Below the pieces are notes generated by a model that had not been told where the DNA came from, did not search any database, and worked only from the letters and a program-made list of their open reading frames with translations. 64,000 nt of DNA from a virus: IMG/VR virus record IMGVR_UViG_3300042890_005336, positions 1 through 64,000 of that record; one strand, 5' to 3'. Position 1 is the stretch's first letter. Every line of letters starts with the position of its first letter. The translations under genes and the position numbers were made by a program. Below are positions 25,201-35,076 of this stretch, piece by piece.

Positions 25201-26729
25201 GCTACGCTAATATTAACATTACCATTAGCTGCAGGTATATTTACATTACTATTACCATTTGAAACACTTGTTCCACTTGGCAAACCCGTTAATTGACTAC
25301 CATTACCTAAGAAATATGAAGCAGTTACGTTTGCACTGAAATTACCTGTATTAGCACTAACTACATTAGCACCGCTAATATTTCCACCTGATCCTGCTCC
25401 CGCAGTTATTCCTGAAGTAGTAACAACTATGACATTTGCAGTACCCCCTACTGACATAGTAATATTACCGTTAGCAGCAGGTATGCTGACATTACTGTTG
25501 CCATTGCTAATACCACTTGCACTTAAGGTAACCCAACTTAAGTTTCCACTACCATTAGTGGATAAAAATTGTCCATTACTTCCACCTGTAATAATTACGT
25601 TAGCATTAGAGCCAAGATTAGATACACCTGCTACATTTAAAGCTACCGCAGCATTAACAGTATTGGCACTGAGAACATTAACCCCTGTAATATTACCGCC
25701 TGAACCCCCGCCTGTAACAATACTTGTTGCATTTAACGTACCTGTAACATTTACACCATTGCCTGTAACAACAACTACATTGGCATTACCCGCTGAACTA
25801 ATGTTTACATTACCATTTGCAGCAGGTATAGACACATTACTATTACCATTACTAATACTTGAGGAACTAAATGATACCCAACTTAAATTTCCACTTCCAT
25901 TTGTACTAAGAACTTGACCATTACTGCCACCTGTAATAATTACGTTGCCAACAGGTCCTAAGTTCGATACGCCTGTAGCTATAAGTCCTGTAGTACCAAT
26001 ATTTCCTACATTTGCGTTACCTGAAACATTTAATGTTCCTGTAACATTAGCACCCGTACCTGTTACAACAACAATATTAGCATTACCTGCTGAACTAATA
26101 TTAACGTTGCCATTGGCTGCAGGTATTGATACGTTACTATTGCCATTACTAATACTTGATGAACTAATTGATACCCAACTTAAATTTCCACTTCCATTTG
26201 TACTAAGAACTTGACCATCACTGCCCCCCGTAATAATTACATTACCCACCGCACCAAGATTTGATACACCTGCTACATTCAGTGTAGTAGCAACATTCAT
26301 CGTATTAGCACTAATTATATTAGCACCTGTAATATTTCCACCTGATCCTGCACCTGCTACAATATTTGTTGCATTTAACGTACCTGCGACATTAACGCCT
26401 GTACCTGTTACAACAACAACATTGGCATTACCTGCTGAACTAATATTAACGTTCCCATTAGCCGCAGGTATTGATACGTTACTATTACCATTGCTAATAC
26501 TTGATGAACTAATTGATACCCAACTTAAGTTTCCACTGCCATTTGTGCTAAGTACCTGTCCATTACTACCACCCGTTATTATAACGTTTGCGTTTGACCC
26601 TAAGTTTGCAGTGCTATTTACAACAAGATTACCAAAATATGTATGTGCTTGAACATTACTATTACTAGCAGTAAGTATAATGTTACCTGTTGTTAATCCG
26701 TTCTTTACGTTAAAATTTTTTATTGGCAC
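22242..26729 (-). CDS. Giant repetitive tail-fibre-like protein (1495 aa)
   Basis: It starts at GTG 26729. The N-terminus PIKNFNVKNGLTTGN is a common anchor of marine T4-like fibre proteins. About eleven copies of a module containing VIITGGSNGQ, STNGSGNLSW and ISNGNSNVSIPAANGN follow, punctuated by SGGNISGAN and ANTMNVA segments. A DLVVGDPLIFIGANNSGDTV domain occurs near residue 640. The C-terminal 100 residues (VTGAGGTIGQITSRANGVTL then TFTVTNNTVAATDVVIVNQK) form a domain common at phage fibre ends. The composition, Asn/Ser/Gly/Val with almost no charge or Cys, fits trimeric beta-helical shafts. Host binding is inferred. Confidence 0.75.
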   Translation of the reverse strand: MPIKNFNVKNGLTTGNIILTASNSNVQAHTYFGNLVVNSTANLGSNANVIITGGSNGQVLSTNGSGNLSWVSISSSSISNGNSNVSIPAANGNVNISSAGNANVVVVTGTGVNVAGTLNATNIVAGAGSGGNITGANIISANTMNVATTLNVAGVSNLGAVGNVIITGGSDGQVLSTNGSGNLSWVSISSSSISNGNSNVSIPAANGNVNISSAGNANIVVVTGTGANVTGTLNVSGNANVGNIGTTGLIATGVSNLGPVGNVIITGGSNGQVLSTNGSGNLSWVSFSSSSISNGNSNVSIPAANGNVNISSAGNANVVVVTGNGVNVTGTLNATSIVTGGGSGGNITGVNVLSANTVNAAVALNVAGVSNLGSNANVIITGGSNGQFLSTNGSGNLSWVTLSASGISNGNSNVSIPAANGNITMSVGGTANVIVVTTSGITAGAGSGGNISGANVVSANTGNFSANVTASYFLGNGSQLTGLPSGTSVSNGNSNVNIPAANGNVNISVAGNSNILVVTGIGANIAGTITASNANLGNTVTANYLTGTLTTASQPNITSIGILSNLTTTGNIVVGNGFTISAGGANITGNVSITGNMTISGNLNYSNVTDLVVGDPLIFIGANNSGDTVDLGFVGEYNDGAEKFTGFARDASDANRTWKLFTDLAVQPNTIIDFANATLAPLAVGSLSVSGVSNLGAVGNVIITGGSNGQVLSTNGSGNLSWTTINTSSISNGNSNVSIPAANGNITMSVGGTANVIVVTTSGITAGAGSGGNISGANVISANTLNVSTTLNIAGVSNLGSVGNVIITGGSNGQVLSTNGSGNLSWVSISSSSISNGNSNVSIPAANGNINLSAEGNANVVVITGTGTNVTGTLNVSGNANVGNIGTTGLIATGVSNLGSVGNVIITGGSNGQVLSTNGSGNLSWVSISSSSISNGNSNVSIPAANGNVNISSAGNANVVVVTGTGVNVSGTLTALSIVAGGGTGGNVSGVNVLSANTVNAATALNVAGVSNLGAVGNVIITGGSNGQVLSTNGSGNLSWVSFSSSSINNGNSNVSIPTADGNINLSASGNANVVVVSGTGVNVAGTLTASNLVTGAGSGGNISGANIISANTMNVAITLNVAGVSNLGAVGNVIITGGSNGQVLSTNGSGNLSWTTISTSSISNGNSNVSIPAANGNVNISSAGNANVLVVSGAGISVAGVSNLGAVGNVIITGGSDGQVLSTNGSGNLSWTTISTSSISNGNSNVSIPAANGNINLSAAGNANVLVVSGAGISVAGISNLGAVGNVIITGGSNGQILTTNGSGNLSWTTISTSSISNGNSNVSIPAANGNINLSAAGNANVVVVTGTGVNVSGTLTASNLVTGAGSGGNISGANVISANIFNATSQIGYVTGAGGTIGQITSRANGVTLNKITGAITLFSAAGSTTPNTFTVTNNTVAATDVVIVNQKSGTDKYLTFVTNVAASSFDITFYTTGGTTTEAPVLQFAVIKGVNS

Positions 26730-26762
26730 AGTTCCATATTCCCTGTTGTTATAATTAGTTTA

Positions 26763-29700
26763 TTACGGACTTAAATAAGTCGCTACAACTTGTACTTTAG
26801 CATTTGCACTAGATGATGTTGCATATAAAGTAACGTTACCTGTTGTACCATTTACATTACTTGTTAAATCAACAATATCCGAAGATGAATTACTGCAAAC
26901 ACTTCCATAAATTGTAACAAACGAATTTGTTCCATCATGAACTAAAAGTGTTTCAACTGATTGATATCCGTCATCACCTGAAGCACTTATAATATATTTA
27001 GCGGATCTGTAGGTTACAGGGTTGAACTGATCAATAGTGGTATTTGTAGTAACTGCAACGTTAGAGCGACCTGCACTAAAGCTATTGGCACCTAGTATAT
27101 TAACACCTGTAATATTACCACCTGAACCACCGCCCGTTACAATACTTGTAGCATTTAAAACACCTGTAACATTAACACCTGTGCCTGAAACCACAACTAC
27201 ATTAGCATTACCCGCTGAACTAATGTTTACATTACCATTTGCAGCAGGTATAGACACATTACTATTACCATTACTAATACTTGAGGAACTAAATGATACC
27301 CAACTTAAATTTCCACTTCCATTTGTACTAAGAACTTGACCATTACTGCCCCCTGTGATAATGACATTACCTACAGCACCAAGGTTTGATACCCCTGCTA
27401 CGTTTAATCCTATAGAAGCATTTACAGTGTTAGCTGATATAACATTAGCACCTGTAAGGTTACCACCTGTTCCTGCACCTGCAACAAATTGATTTGCAGT
27501 TAATGAGCCTGTAACATTTACACCGTTGCCTGTAACAACAACTACATTAGCATTACCCGCTGAACTAATATTAACGTTACCGTTTGCTGCAGGTATACTT
27601 ACATTACTATTGCCATTACTAATACTTGATGAACTAATTGATACCCAACTTAAATTTCCACTTCCATTTGTACTAAGAACTTGACCATTACTACCACCTG
27701 TAATAATGACATTACCAACTGCTCCAAGATTGGAAACACCCGCAATCGTAATATTATTTGCTGTTACTAAATTGCCTAAATTAGCATTTAGCGAAGTTAT
27801 ATTCCCTGAAAAATTACCTGTTCCCGTTGCAATTAAATTACCAACTTTAACAGATGGGTATGTTGCATTAGCCCAATCTATTGTTGTAGTAGGTTCCGCC
27901 ACGACACCATCAAAGAATGTCCAAGTATCATTGGCAGCATTTCTTGCAATACCCGTGTGTACATATCCACCTTGATTATAACTTGCAACTATACCTAAAT
28001 CATACAAATCACCTGTATTATTTGCACCAACGTAGATTAATGGGTCGCCAACAACAAGATCGGTTACATTACTATAGTTTACGTTACCCGTTACATTGAG
28101 ATTACCCGTTACATTAAGATTACCATTCAGTACACTTAAAGCACCTGTTGTGACTTGTAAACCATTTCCTGCAGTAACTTGACTAGTGGTTGATATATTT
28201 CCTGTAACATTAACGCCTGTACCTGTAACTACGACCACATTAGCATTACCTGCTGAACTAATATTAACGTCCCCATTTGCAGCAGGTATACTGACATTAC
28301 TGTTGCCATTGCTGATGCTGCTTGTGCTTACTGATACCCAACTTAGGTTTCCACTACCATTGGTGCTAAGAACTTGACCATTACTACCCCCTGTGATAAT
28401 TACATTACCTACTGCACCAAGATTTGATACACCTGTTACGTTTAACGCAGTTGCTGCATTTACCGTATTTGCACTAAGAACATTAACTCCTGAAACATTA
28501 CCGCCTGTTCCACCCCCTGCTACAATAGTTGAAGCTGTTAAGGTACCTGAAACGTTAACACCTGTTCCTGTAACAACAACTACGTTTGCATTACCTGCGG
28601 AACTAATATTAACGTTACCATTTGCTGCAGGTATTGATACGTTACTATTGCCATTACTAATACTACTTGTGCTAATTGTTGACCAACTTAAATTACCACT
28701 ACCATTGGTTGTTAATACTTGACCGTTACTACCACCTGTTATTAGTACATTGCTATTAGGTCCAAGATTTGTAACACCTGCAATAACTAAACCTGAAAGT
28801 GTTCCAATTGATGTAATATTTGGCTGAGCAGCAGTGGTTAAAGTGCCTGATACTAGGTTTGCAATAACATTACCATTAATGTTTAAATTACCTACAATGT
28901 TCGCACCAACCCCTGTCACCACTAATACGTTAGCATTACCTTCTGCACTTACATTGACATTACCATTAGCAGTTGGTATTGAGACATTACTATTGCCATT
29001 ACTGATACTACTTGTATTAATTGAAGACCAACTTAAGTTTCCACTGCCATTAGTAGATAAGAATTGTCCACTACTTCCACCTGTAATGATTACATTACCA
29101 TTAGAGCCAAGATTGGACACACCTGCTACATTTAAAGCTACCGCAGCATTAACTGTATTAGCACTAAGAACATTTACCCCGGTAATGTTACCGCCTGAGC
29201 CTCCACCTGTAACAATACTCGTCGCATTTAGTGTACCTGTAACATTTACACCATTGCCTGTAACAACAACTACATTGGCATTACCCGCTGAGCTAATGTT
29301 TACATTTCCATTAGCCGCAGGTATTGATACGTTACTATTGCCATTACTGATACTTGATGAACTAATTGATACCCAACTTAAGTTTCCACTACCATTTGTT
29401 GTTAGTACCTGACCGTTACTTCCACCTGTAATAATAACGTTGCCAACAGGTCCCAAATTTGATACACCTGTGACATTAAATGAAGTAGCAACATTTACAG
29501 TATTTGAGCTTATTAAATTAGCCCCTGTAATTTCCCCACCGTTACCGTTCCCTGTAATCAAATTTCCTACAGTTACGTTACCTGTAAAATTACCTGAACC
29601 TGCAACATTAATGCCTGTGCCTGTTATAACGACTACATTAGCGTTACCTATTGCACTAATGTTTACATTACCATTTGCAGAAGGTATACTGACATTGCTA

Positions 29701-31616
29701 TTGCCATTACTTATACTACTCGTACTAATAGTTGTCCAACTTAAATTTCCACTACCATTAGTACTTAATACTTGACCATTGCTTCCACCTGTAATAATGA
29801 CATTACCATTAGATCCTAAGTTTGATATTCCTGCAACATTTAATGCTGTAGCAGCATTTACTGTATTAGCTGATATAACATTAGCACCCGTAAGGTTTCC
29901 ACCTGTACCTGCACCTGCAACAAATTGATTTGCAGTTAATGACCCTGAAACATTTGCGTTACCATTGACAACTAATCCTGTACCTGTTACCACAACTACG
30001 TTGGCATTACCTTCTGCGCTAATATTAACGTTCCCATTAGCAGCAGGTATAGATACATTACTATTGCCATTACTGATACTTGATGAACTAATTGATACCC
30101 AACTTAAATTTCCACTTCCATTTGTGCTTAATACCTGACCATTACTCCCACCTGTAATAATAACGTTACCATTAGCACCAAGGTTTGATACACCTGATAC
30201 ATTTAAATTTACCGATACATTTACATTGTTTGCTGTAGCTGTATTACCAAGTTGAGCATTACCTGATCGTATATTTGCTAATTGTGTAAAAGTAACAACT
30301 TCGCTAGAAATAGATACGTTAGAACCAAAAGCAAATTCAGCATTGCTTACGTCCCAACCCATAAATGCAATTTTTGCAGCAGTATCATAATAATTTAATG
30401 CTGTACCAACGTCTTTACCACTATTTGCATTAGGTGCAGCACCGTTAGGTCCTGTCTGAAGTTGAATGATTGGGTCTTGTACTGATAAATCAGTTACATT
30501 AACGTATATTAAATTACCATTTACAGTAAGATTACCACTAATTATAGCGTTACCACTTACACCTAAATTACCTGTTGTATTAAGTGAACTACTAAAATTG
30601 CCTGTTCCTGTGACATTGACTCCTGTACCCGAAACGACTATTACGTTAGAATTTCCTGATACATTAAAAGTTACATCACCATTTGCTGCAGGTATTGATA
30701 CATTACTATTGCCATTACTAATACTACTTGTACTTACCGTAGTCCAACTTAAATTACCACTGCCGTTTGTTGTTAAAAATTGACCATCACTACCGCCTGT
30801 AATAATTACATTACCGTTTGAGCCAAGATTTGATATACCTGCTACGTTTAACGTAGTTGCAACATTTACAGTGTTTGCACTGATTACGTTGGCACCTGAT
30901 AAATTACCACCTGTACCCGCACCTGCTACAAACTCGTTTGCAGTAAGAGAACCCGTAACATTTGCATTACCATTAACTCTTAAACCTGTACCCGTTACAA
31001 TTGCTACGTTAGCATTACCTGCTACACTAAAATTAATATTTCCATTTGCAGACGGTATAGCAATATTACTGTTACCATTACTTAAATACTTGACATCAGC
31101 ATCAAATCGAATATATTTGTATAATTGAGAAGGTGGATTAGGTGTGTTGCTTGTGGTAATAACAAGATTATTACCTGCAATAAATTGAACAGTATCTTCA
31201 GCTTGTGCTACTAAATTTGGTTGTCCATCAACAACCCAAGTCTTAAAAGTACTACCTAAAGAAACTAGAACATTACCATTGCCTACGTTAGATACACTAA
31301 AACCTGAGTCTTTATCAAAAAGAATGCCCGAAACATTTGATGTACTATTAGTTATATTACCTGCATTAGCATTACTTTCATATACAGATAAAGTTGCAGC
31401 AGGTGCTGTCCATGTTAGATTACCATTACCATCAGTTTTTAATATGTAATTAGCAGTGCCGCCTGTTATGATGACATTACCAACATTACCCAAATTAGCT
31501 TGGTTACTTACAACTATTTTACTAGTGTTAATGTCTCCATTAGCTTCTATTACATTTGATATCGGATCTGTACCTACAGAGAACCCGCTTATTGAATTAA
31601 ATGGTCTTATTGGCAT
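26763..31616 (-). CDS. Giant repetitive tail-fibre-like protein (1617 aa)
   Basis: The N-terminus MPIRPFNSISGFSVGTDPIS shares an anchor motif with the 746-aa and 1495-aa proteins. Nine NGSGNLSW modules follow, with two interruptions resembling a 'DPI(I/Y)' fibre domain (DLSVQDPIIQLQTGPNGAAP near 370; DLVVGDPLIYVGANNTGDLY near 1190). The C-terminal 105 residues (DQFNPVTYRSAKYIISASGD, then VETLLVHDGTNSFVTIYGSV) are a known type of phage fibre end domain, different from that of the 1495-aa neighbour. Thus the shaft is shared while the tip differs. It begins 42 bp after the upstream gene. Confidence 0.75.
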   Translation of the reverse strand: MPIRPFNSISGFSVGTDPISNVIEANGDINTSKIVVSNQANLGNVGNVIITGGTANYILKTDGNGNLTWTAPAATLSVYESNANAGNITNSTSNVSGILFDKDSGFSVSNVGNGNVLVSLGSTFKTWVVDGQPNLVAQAEDTVQFIAGNNLVITTSNTPNPPSQLYKYIRFDADVKYLSNGNSNIAIPSANGNINFSVAGNANVAIVTGTGLRVNGNANVTGSLTANEFVAGAGTGGNLSGANVISANTVNVATTLNVAGISNLGSNGNVIITGGSDGQFLTTNGSGNLSWTTVSTSSISNGNSNVSIPAANGDVTFNVSGNSNVIVVSGTGVNVTGTGNFSSSLNTTGNLGVSGNAIISGNLTVNGNLIYVNVTDLSVQDPIIQLQTGPNGAAPNANSGKDVGTALNYYDTAAKIAFMGWDVSNAEFAFGSNVSISSEVVTFTQLANIRSGNAQLGNTATANNVNVSVNLNVSGVSNLGANGNVIITGGSNGQVLSTNGSGNLSWVSISSSSISNGNSNVSIPAANGNVNISAEGNANVVVVTGTGLVVNGNANVSGSLTANQFVAGAGTGGNLTGANVISANTVNAATALNVAGISNLGSNGNVIITGGSNGQVLSTNGSGNLSWTTISTSSISNGNSNVSIPSANGNVNISAIGNANVVVITGTGINVAGSGNFTGNVTVGNLITGNGNGGEITGANLISSNTVNVATSFNVTGVSNLGPVGNVIITGGSNGQVLTTNGSGNLSWVSISSSSISNGNSNVSIPAANGNVNISSAGNANVVVVTGNGVNVTGTLNATSIVTGGGSGGNITGVNVLSANTVNAAVALNVAGVSNLGSNGNVIITGGSSGQFLSTNGSGNLSWSSINTSSISNGNSNVSIPTANGNVNVSAEGNANVLVVTGVGANIVGNLNINGNVIANLVSGTLTTAAQPNITSIGTLSGLVIAGVTNLGPNSNVLITGGSNGQVLTTNGSGNLSWSTISTSSISNGNSNVSIPAANGNVNISSAGNANVVVVTGTGVNVSGTLTASTIVAGGGTGGNVSGVNVLSANTVNAATALNVTGVSNLGAVGNVIITGGSNGQVLSTNGSGNLSWVSVSTSSISNGNSNVSIPAANGDVNISSAGNANVVVVTGTGVNVTGNISTTSQVTAGNGLQVTTGALSVLNGNLNVTGNLNVTGNVNYSNVTDLVVGDPLIYVGANNTGDLYDLGIVASYNQGGYVHTGIARNAANDTWTFFDGVVAEPTTTIDWANATYPSVKVGNLIATGTGNFSGNITSLNANLGNLVTANNITIAGVSNLGAVGNVIITGGSNGQVLSTNGSGNLSWVSISSSSISNGNSNVSIPAANGNVNISSAGNANVVVVTGNGVNVTGSLTANQFVAGAGTGGNLTGANVISANTVNASIGLNVAGVSNLGAVGNVIITGGSNGQVLSTNGSGNLSWVSFSSSSISNGNSNVSIPAANGNVNISSAGNANVVVVSGTGVNVTGVLNATSIVTGGGSGGNITGVNILGANSFSAGRSNVAVTTNTTIDQFNPVTYRSAKYIISASGDDGYQSVETLLVHDGTNSFVTIYGSVCSNSSSDIVDLTSNVNGTTGNVTLYATSSSANAKVQVVATYLSP

Positions 31617-31637
31617 CTAAATTTACTCTTATTATAA

Positions 31638-31645
31638 TATTTAGT
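31638..31645 (-). promoter_or_regulatory. Possible weak late promoter (ACTAAATA)
   Basis: Two mismatches from TATAAATA; 21 bp before ATG 31616, with AAGAG in the leader. Confidence 0.35.
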
Positions 31646-31657
31646 CCTACAAATCTC

Positions 31658-34600
31658 TTATACCAAACGGTACTGTGTTGTCCAAGTAGTAGAATTACTA
31701 CTTGCAGGAGTTACTTGTAAGGCTATATTAGATCCCGATATATTCACCGCTAATAATCCTGTTGTACCACCTATTCCAACACTACCAAATGTGGCATAAT
31801 CAACTGTAGTACCATCTGTAACCGCTTGTACGGTAGCAACACTGTACTTTGAACCTACAGAATCTACTCCACGTACTAAAAATTGTACGCCAACAAAACC
31901 ACTTACAGGGAATTGAGCAATTGTTTGATTAGCTGAAGTTGCCGTAGTTACCGTATTACCCCAAGTGACCAATGTAGTACCCATTTCTAGATTACTTGAA
32001 ACTAGTTTTGTGTTAGCTACGACATTGTCGCCCGTTATAGTTGTTGATGCTCCTATAGTTCCTGATACAACTAAACCTGATTGAGTAAATGTCGCAACAT
32101 TTGCAGTACCTGTTACACTCACTGTAACGTTACTATTAGCAAGAACAACTACATTAGAGTTACCATTTTGTATTTGGTAAGTATCAATGGTTGTCCAACT
32201 TAAATTACCACTGCCGTTTGTTGTTAATACTTGTCCATTACTTCCTGCGTTGGCAGGTAAGTTTAATGTATAATTTGCTGTGGCACCTGACCCTGTCAGT
32301 GTGGCTGTATATACACCGTTTAAGAAATTAAACTTCGTGCCCGTTACTTCATTAGTAAGAATATTTCCACTACTTGCATTGACAACTGTTCCTGTACCTG
32401 CTAAAATTATATTGTTAGCATTAACATTTTTTGTAACATTGGCATTACCTGTTACAGTAAGCTCACCACCTGTAGATAAATTACCACCACTGATATTACC
32501 CGATGCAAGAATCGCTACTGTTTCAATATTCCCAATATTTGCATTACCAAGTATATTGGCTGAACTTATATTAGCAATTGCTTTGTTTGAAAAATCAGTA
32601 ATCCCTGTACCTTGTGGTGCAATGATAATATTAGCGTTTGCCCCTAATACACCAATTGTTAAATCACTTCCTGTTCTAGCACTATATCCGTCTGCTAAAA
32701 CGGTACTTGCAACGATAAGATTACTTAATACACCAAGTGATGTAACATTTGGTTGAGCATTAGTAGTCAATGTACCTGTTACAAAATTTGCTGTAACTAA
32801 ATTGCCACCTGCTACATTACCTGCGCTTAAATTACCCGTAAAGTTAGCTGTGTTACCACTAAGTGCTAAATTTACTGTTACATTATTGCTTGTTACATTA
32901 GATGATACTTCAACTAAATTAGCCGTTACTTTACTATTTGCGTTAATATTATTAGCTAAAACATTACCTGTAACAGATAAACTTGTACCTGTAGCATTAT
33001 CTATATTTGGAGATGTAAGTTGTGCGCTTGACTTTACTACAACATTACCACTTACTATAGCCGTAGTAACGTTATCAACATTTACAGAAAATACTGTACC
33101 TGTTAAGGTTAAACCTGCTCCCGCTTGATATGTTCCTGCTCCACTAAATTGTACCCATGTTATAGGATCTGTACCAACAACAGTAACAGGATCAGTCATT
33201 ACCCATCCTGTATCATTGTATATGTTACCTTGTTGAACAAAAGTAAAATCACCACCTAACATTTCTGTAGGTGTATCAAAATCAAGTGCTCGTACAATGG
33301 TAGATGCATTTGCCCATGTGTAAATACCATTATGTGCTGAGTTAGCCTCATTTTTAACAAGGATACGTGTTCCTACTGTTTGAACATTCACCGTATCAAT
33401 TAAATTAAACGCACCTGTTGTTACAAGATTTGCTCCAACACCACTTGCACCGTTATTATAGGTTATTGTTCCACCTGTAATATTTGCCAAAGTATCAGGG
33501 GTTGCTGCTTGAGCGGGAGCATGAACGTGCAAACCTTGTGCAACATCATCAACGTATTGTTTTGTAGCTGCATCTGAAGCTGCGTTAGGTGTAGCTACAG
33601 AGGTAATTCTAAAATTAGCTACATCAACCGTACCATTACCAAATGGTTTTAATTCAATGAAACTATTACCTGTTTGTTCAGATAATAATTGTAAGTTTGC
33701 ACTTAAAGCTGTTACGGAGTTACTTTTTACAGCACCAAATATACCATTACCATTGGCATAAACATTACCTACTACGTTGGCACCTATACCTGATACAACA
33801 ACCACGTTGGCATTGCCTGATGCACTTAAATTAATATTTCCATCTGCAGTAGGTATCGATACATTACTATTACCATTGCTAATACTCGATGAACTAATTG
33901 ATACCCAACTTAAATTACCGCTACCATTTGTGCTTAATACTTGACCATTACTGCCACCTGTTATGATTACATTACCAACAGGTCCTAAATTAGATACCCC
34001 CGTTGCAATTAAACCTGTTGTGCCAATATTACCTACATTTGCATTACCTGATACATTTAACGTACCTGTGACGTTTACACCTGTACCTGACACCTCAACA
34101 ATGTTTGCATTGCCCGCTGCGCTAATAGTAATATTACCATTTGCCGTGGGTATTGAAACATTACTATTACCGTTACTAATATTACTAATATTTGATGAAC
34201 TAACAGATACCCAACTTAAACCACCACTTCCATTGGTGCTTAATACTTGCCCATTGCTACCACCAAGAATGGTAACATTAGCCACATTACCTAAATTAGC
34301 AGAATTTGCTATAGTAATAGCACTGAAGTTAGCTGTATTACCTGCTAATTCTAAATTTACTGTAGCATTGCCAACTGTAATACCACTACCATAAAAATTA
34401 GTACCTGTAAAAGATGCGGTAGTTGTTACTTGTCCTGTACCATTTGGAGCAAATATTAAATTGGCATTTGTTAAAGTAGTTGAAATAGTGGTGTTTGATA
34501 TATCTAAATTACCAAGCTGTGTATTAGCAGGTAAATTTTGTACACCAATAATACCAATATAACGGTAACCTACTGCATATAATACTTTACCTGATGTTAG

Positions 34601-35074
34601 AGCAGCAGGTATCGTTTCACCAATAAAGTTTAATACGCCTGATTGATAGTTATAGTAAAACTCACCTGTACCACCGCTACCTGCAGCAAATATTTGTGTA
34701 CCTGTTGACGTTGGATTAGCCGCCCCAGGATTATCCACATAAATCTTTATAGCATAAGTTGCACCAAATTCTTGTGGAATCCAATAAGTTAAGTTTGTTT
34801 TCCAAGTTGGATAAATTCCACCTACAGGTACTGTAGTATTATCTGCAACCATTTGTACAGCACTAGCACCTGTGTAAGCTTGAACAACATTGGGGACTGC
34901 TGCAGCAGTAGCAGGTATCTGACTTGACTGAACCCATTGAGTATCGCCACGTATTAATAGTGGGCTAGGAATTGATTCGTTACTAGGACTTTTATTATTA
35001 GCCGTATCGGTTTTTGTAACACCGAAGGCTTGTTTATATAGTAAGTCAACTTGTTGTGCTATAGATACTGACAT
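31658..35074 (-). CDS. Tail-fibre-like protein (1138 aa) with large N-terminal domain
   Basis: Residues 1-200 (VDLLYKQAFGVTKTDTANNK, SIPSPLLIRGDTQWVQSSQI, then YWIPQEFGATYAIKIYVDNP) form a domain seen at the start of long fibre-like proteins in marine T4-like phages. Three NGSG(N/G)LSW modules follow. A non-repetitive fibre domain lies near residues 500-640 (ATKQYVDDVAQGLHVHAP, then RILVKNEANSAHNGIYTW). A divergent C-terminal tip ends TWTTQYRLV. The start lies 2 bp after the stop of the 746-aa gene, implying translational coupling. Role as an attachment fibre or baseplate-linked fibre is inferred. Confidence 0.72.
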   Translation of the reverse strand: MSVSIAQQVDLLYKQAFGVTKTDTANNKSPSNESIPSPLLIRGDTQWVQSSQIPATAAAVPNVVQAYTGASAVQMVADNTTVPVGGIYPTWKTNLTYWIPQEFGATYAIKIYVDNPGAANPTSTGTQIFAAGSGGTGEFYYNYQSGVLNFIGETIPAALTSGKVLYAVGYRYIGIIGVQNLPANTQLGNLDISNTTISTTLTNANLIFAPNGTGQVTTTASFTGTNFYGSGITVGNATVNLELAGNTANFSAITIANSANLGNVANVTILGGSNGQVLSTNGSGGLSWVSVSSSNISNISNGNSNVSIPTANGNITISAAGNANIVEVSGTGVNVTGTLNVSGNANVGNIGTTGLIATGVSNLGPVGNVIITGGSNGQVLSTNGSGNLSWVSISSSSISNGNSNVSIPTADGNINLSASGNANVVVVSGIGANVVGNVYANGNGIFGAVKSNSVTALSANLQLLSEQTGNSFIELKPFGNGTVDVANFRITSVATPNAASDAATKQYVDDVAQGLHVHAPAQAATPDTLANITGGTITYNNGASGVGANLVTTGAFNLIDTVNVQTVGTRILVKNEANSAHNGIYTWANASTIVRALDFDTPTEMLGGDFTFVQQGNIYNDTGWVMTDPVTVVGTDPITWVQFSGAGTYQAGAGLTLTGTVFSVNVDNVTTAIVSGNVVVKSSAQLTSPNIDNATGTSLSVTGNVLANNINANSKVTANLVEVSSNVTSNNVTVNLALSGNTANFTGNLSAGNVAGGNLVTANFVTGTLTTNAQPNVTSLGVLSNLIVASTVLADGYSARTGSDLTIGVLGANANIIIAPQGTGITDFSNKAIANISSANILGNANIGNIETVAILASGNISGGNLSTGGELTVTGNANVTKNVNANNIILAGTGTVVNASSGNILTNEVTGTKFNFLNGVYTATLTGSGATANYTLNLPANAGSNGQVLTTNGSGNLSWTTIDTYQIQNGNSNVVVLANSNVTVSVTGTANVATFTQSGLVVSGTIGASTTITGDNVVANTKLVSSNLEMGTTLVTWGNTVTTATSANQTIAQFPVSGFVGVQFLVRGVDSVGSKYSVATVQAVTDGTTVDYATFGSVGIGGTTGLLAVNISGSNIALQVTPASSNSTTWTTQYRLV

Positions 35075-35076
35075 AA

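Larger units (their letters stand above)
22700..34300 (-). repeat. Dispersed near-identical fibre modules shared by three adjacent genes
   Basis: The block encoding GGSNGQ(V/F)LSTNGSGNLSW and its downstream NSNVSIPAANGN segment occurs about 11 times in the 1495-aa gene, 9 times in the 1617-aa gene and 3 times in the 1138-aa gene. Several copies are almost identical at nucleotide level. Units are about 110 residues when complete but are often shortened or interleaved with other segments. Confidence 0.85.

Noticed and set aside
22242-35074. Diversity-generating retroelement (template and variable repeats)
   Set aside because: No reverse transcriptase is encoded in the window, and the repeats differ at all kinds of bases rather than showing adenine-specific changes.
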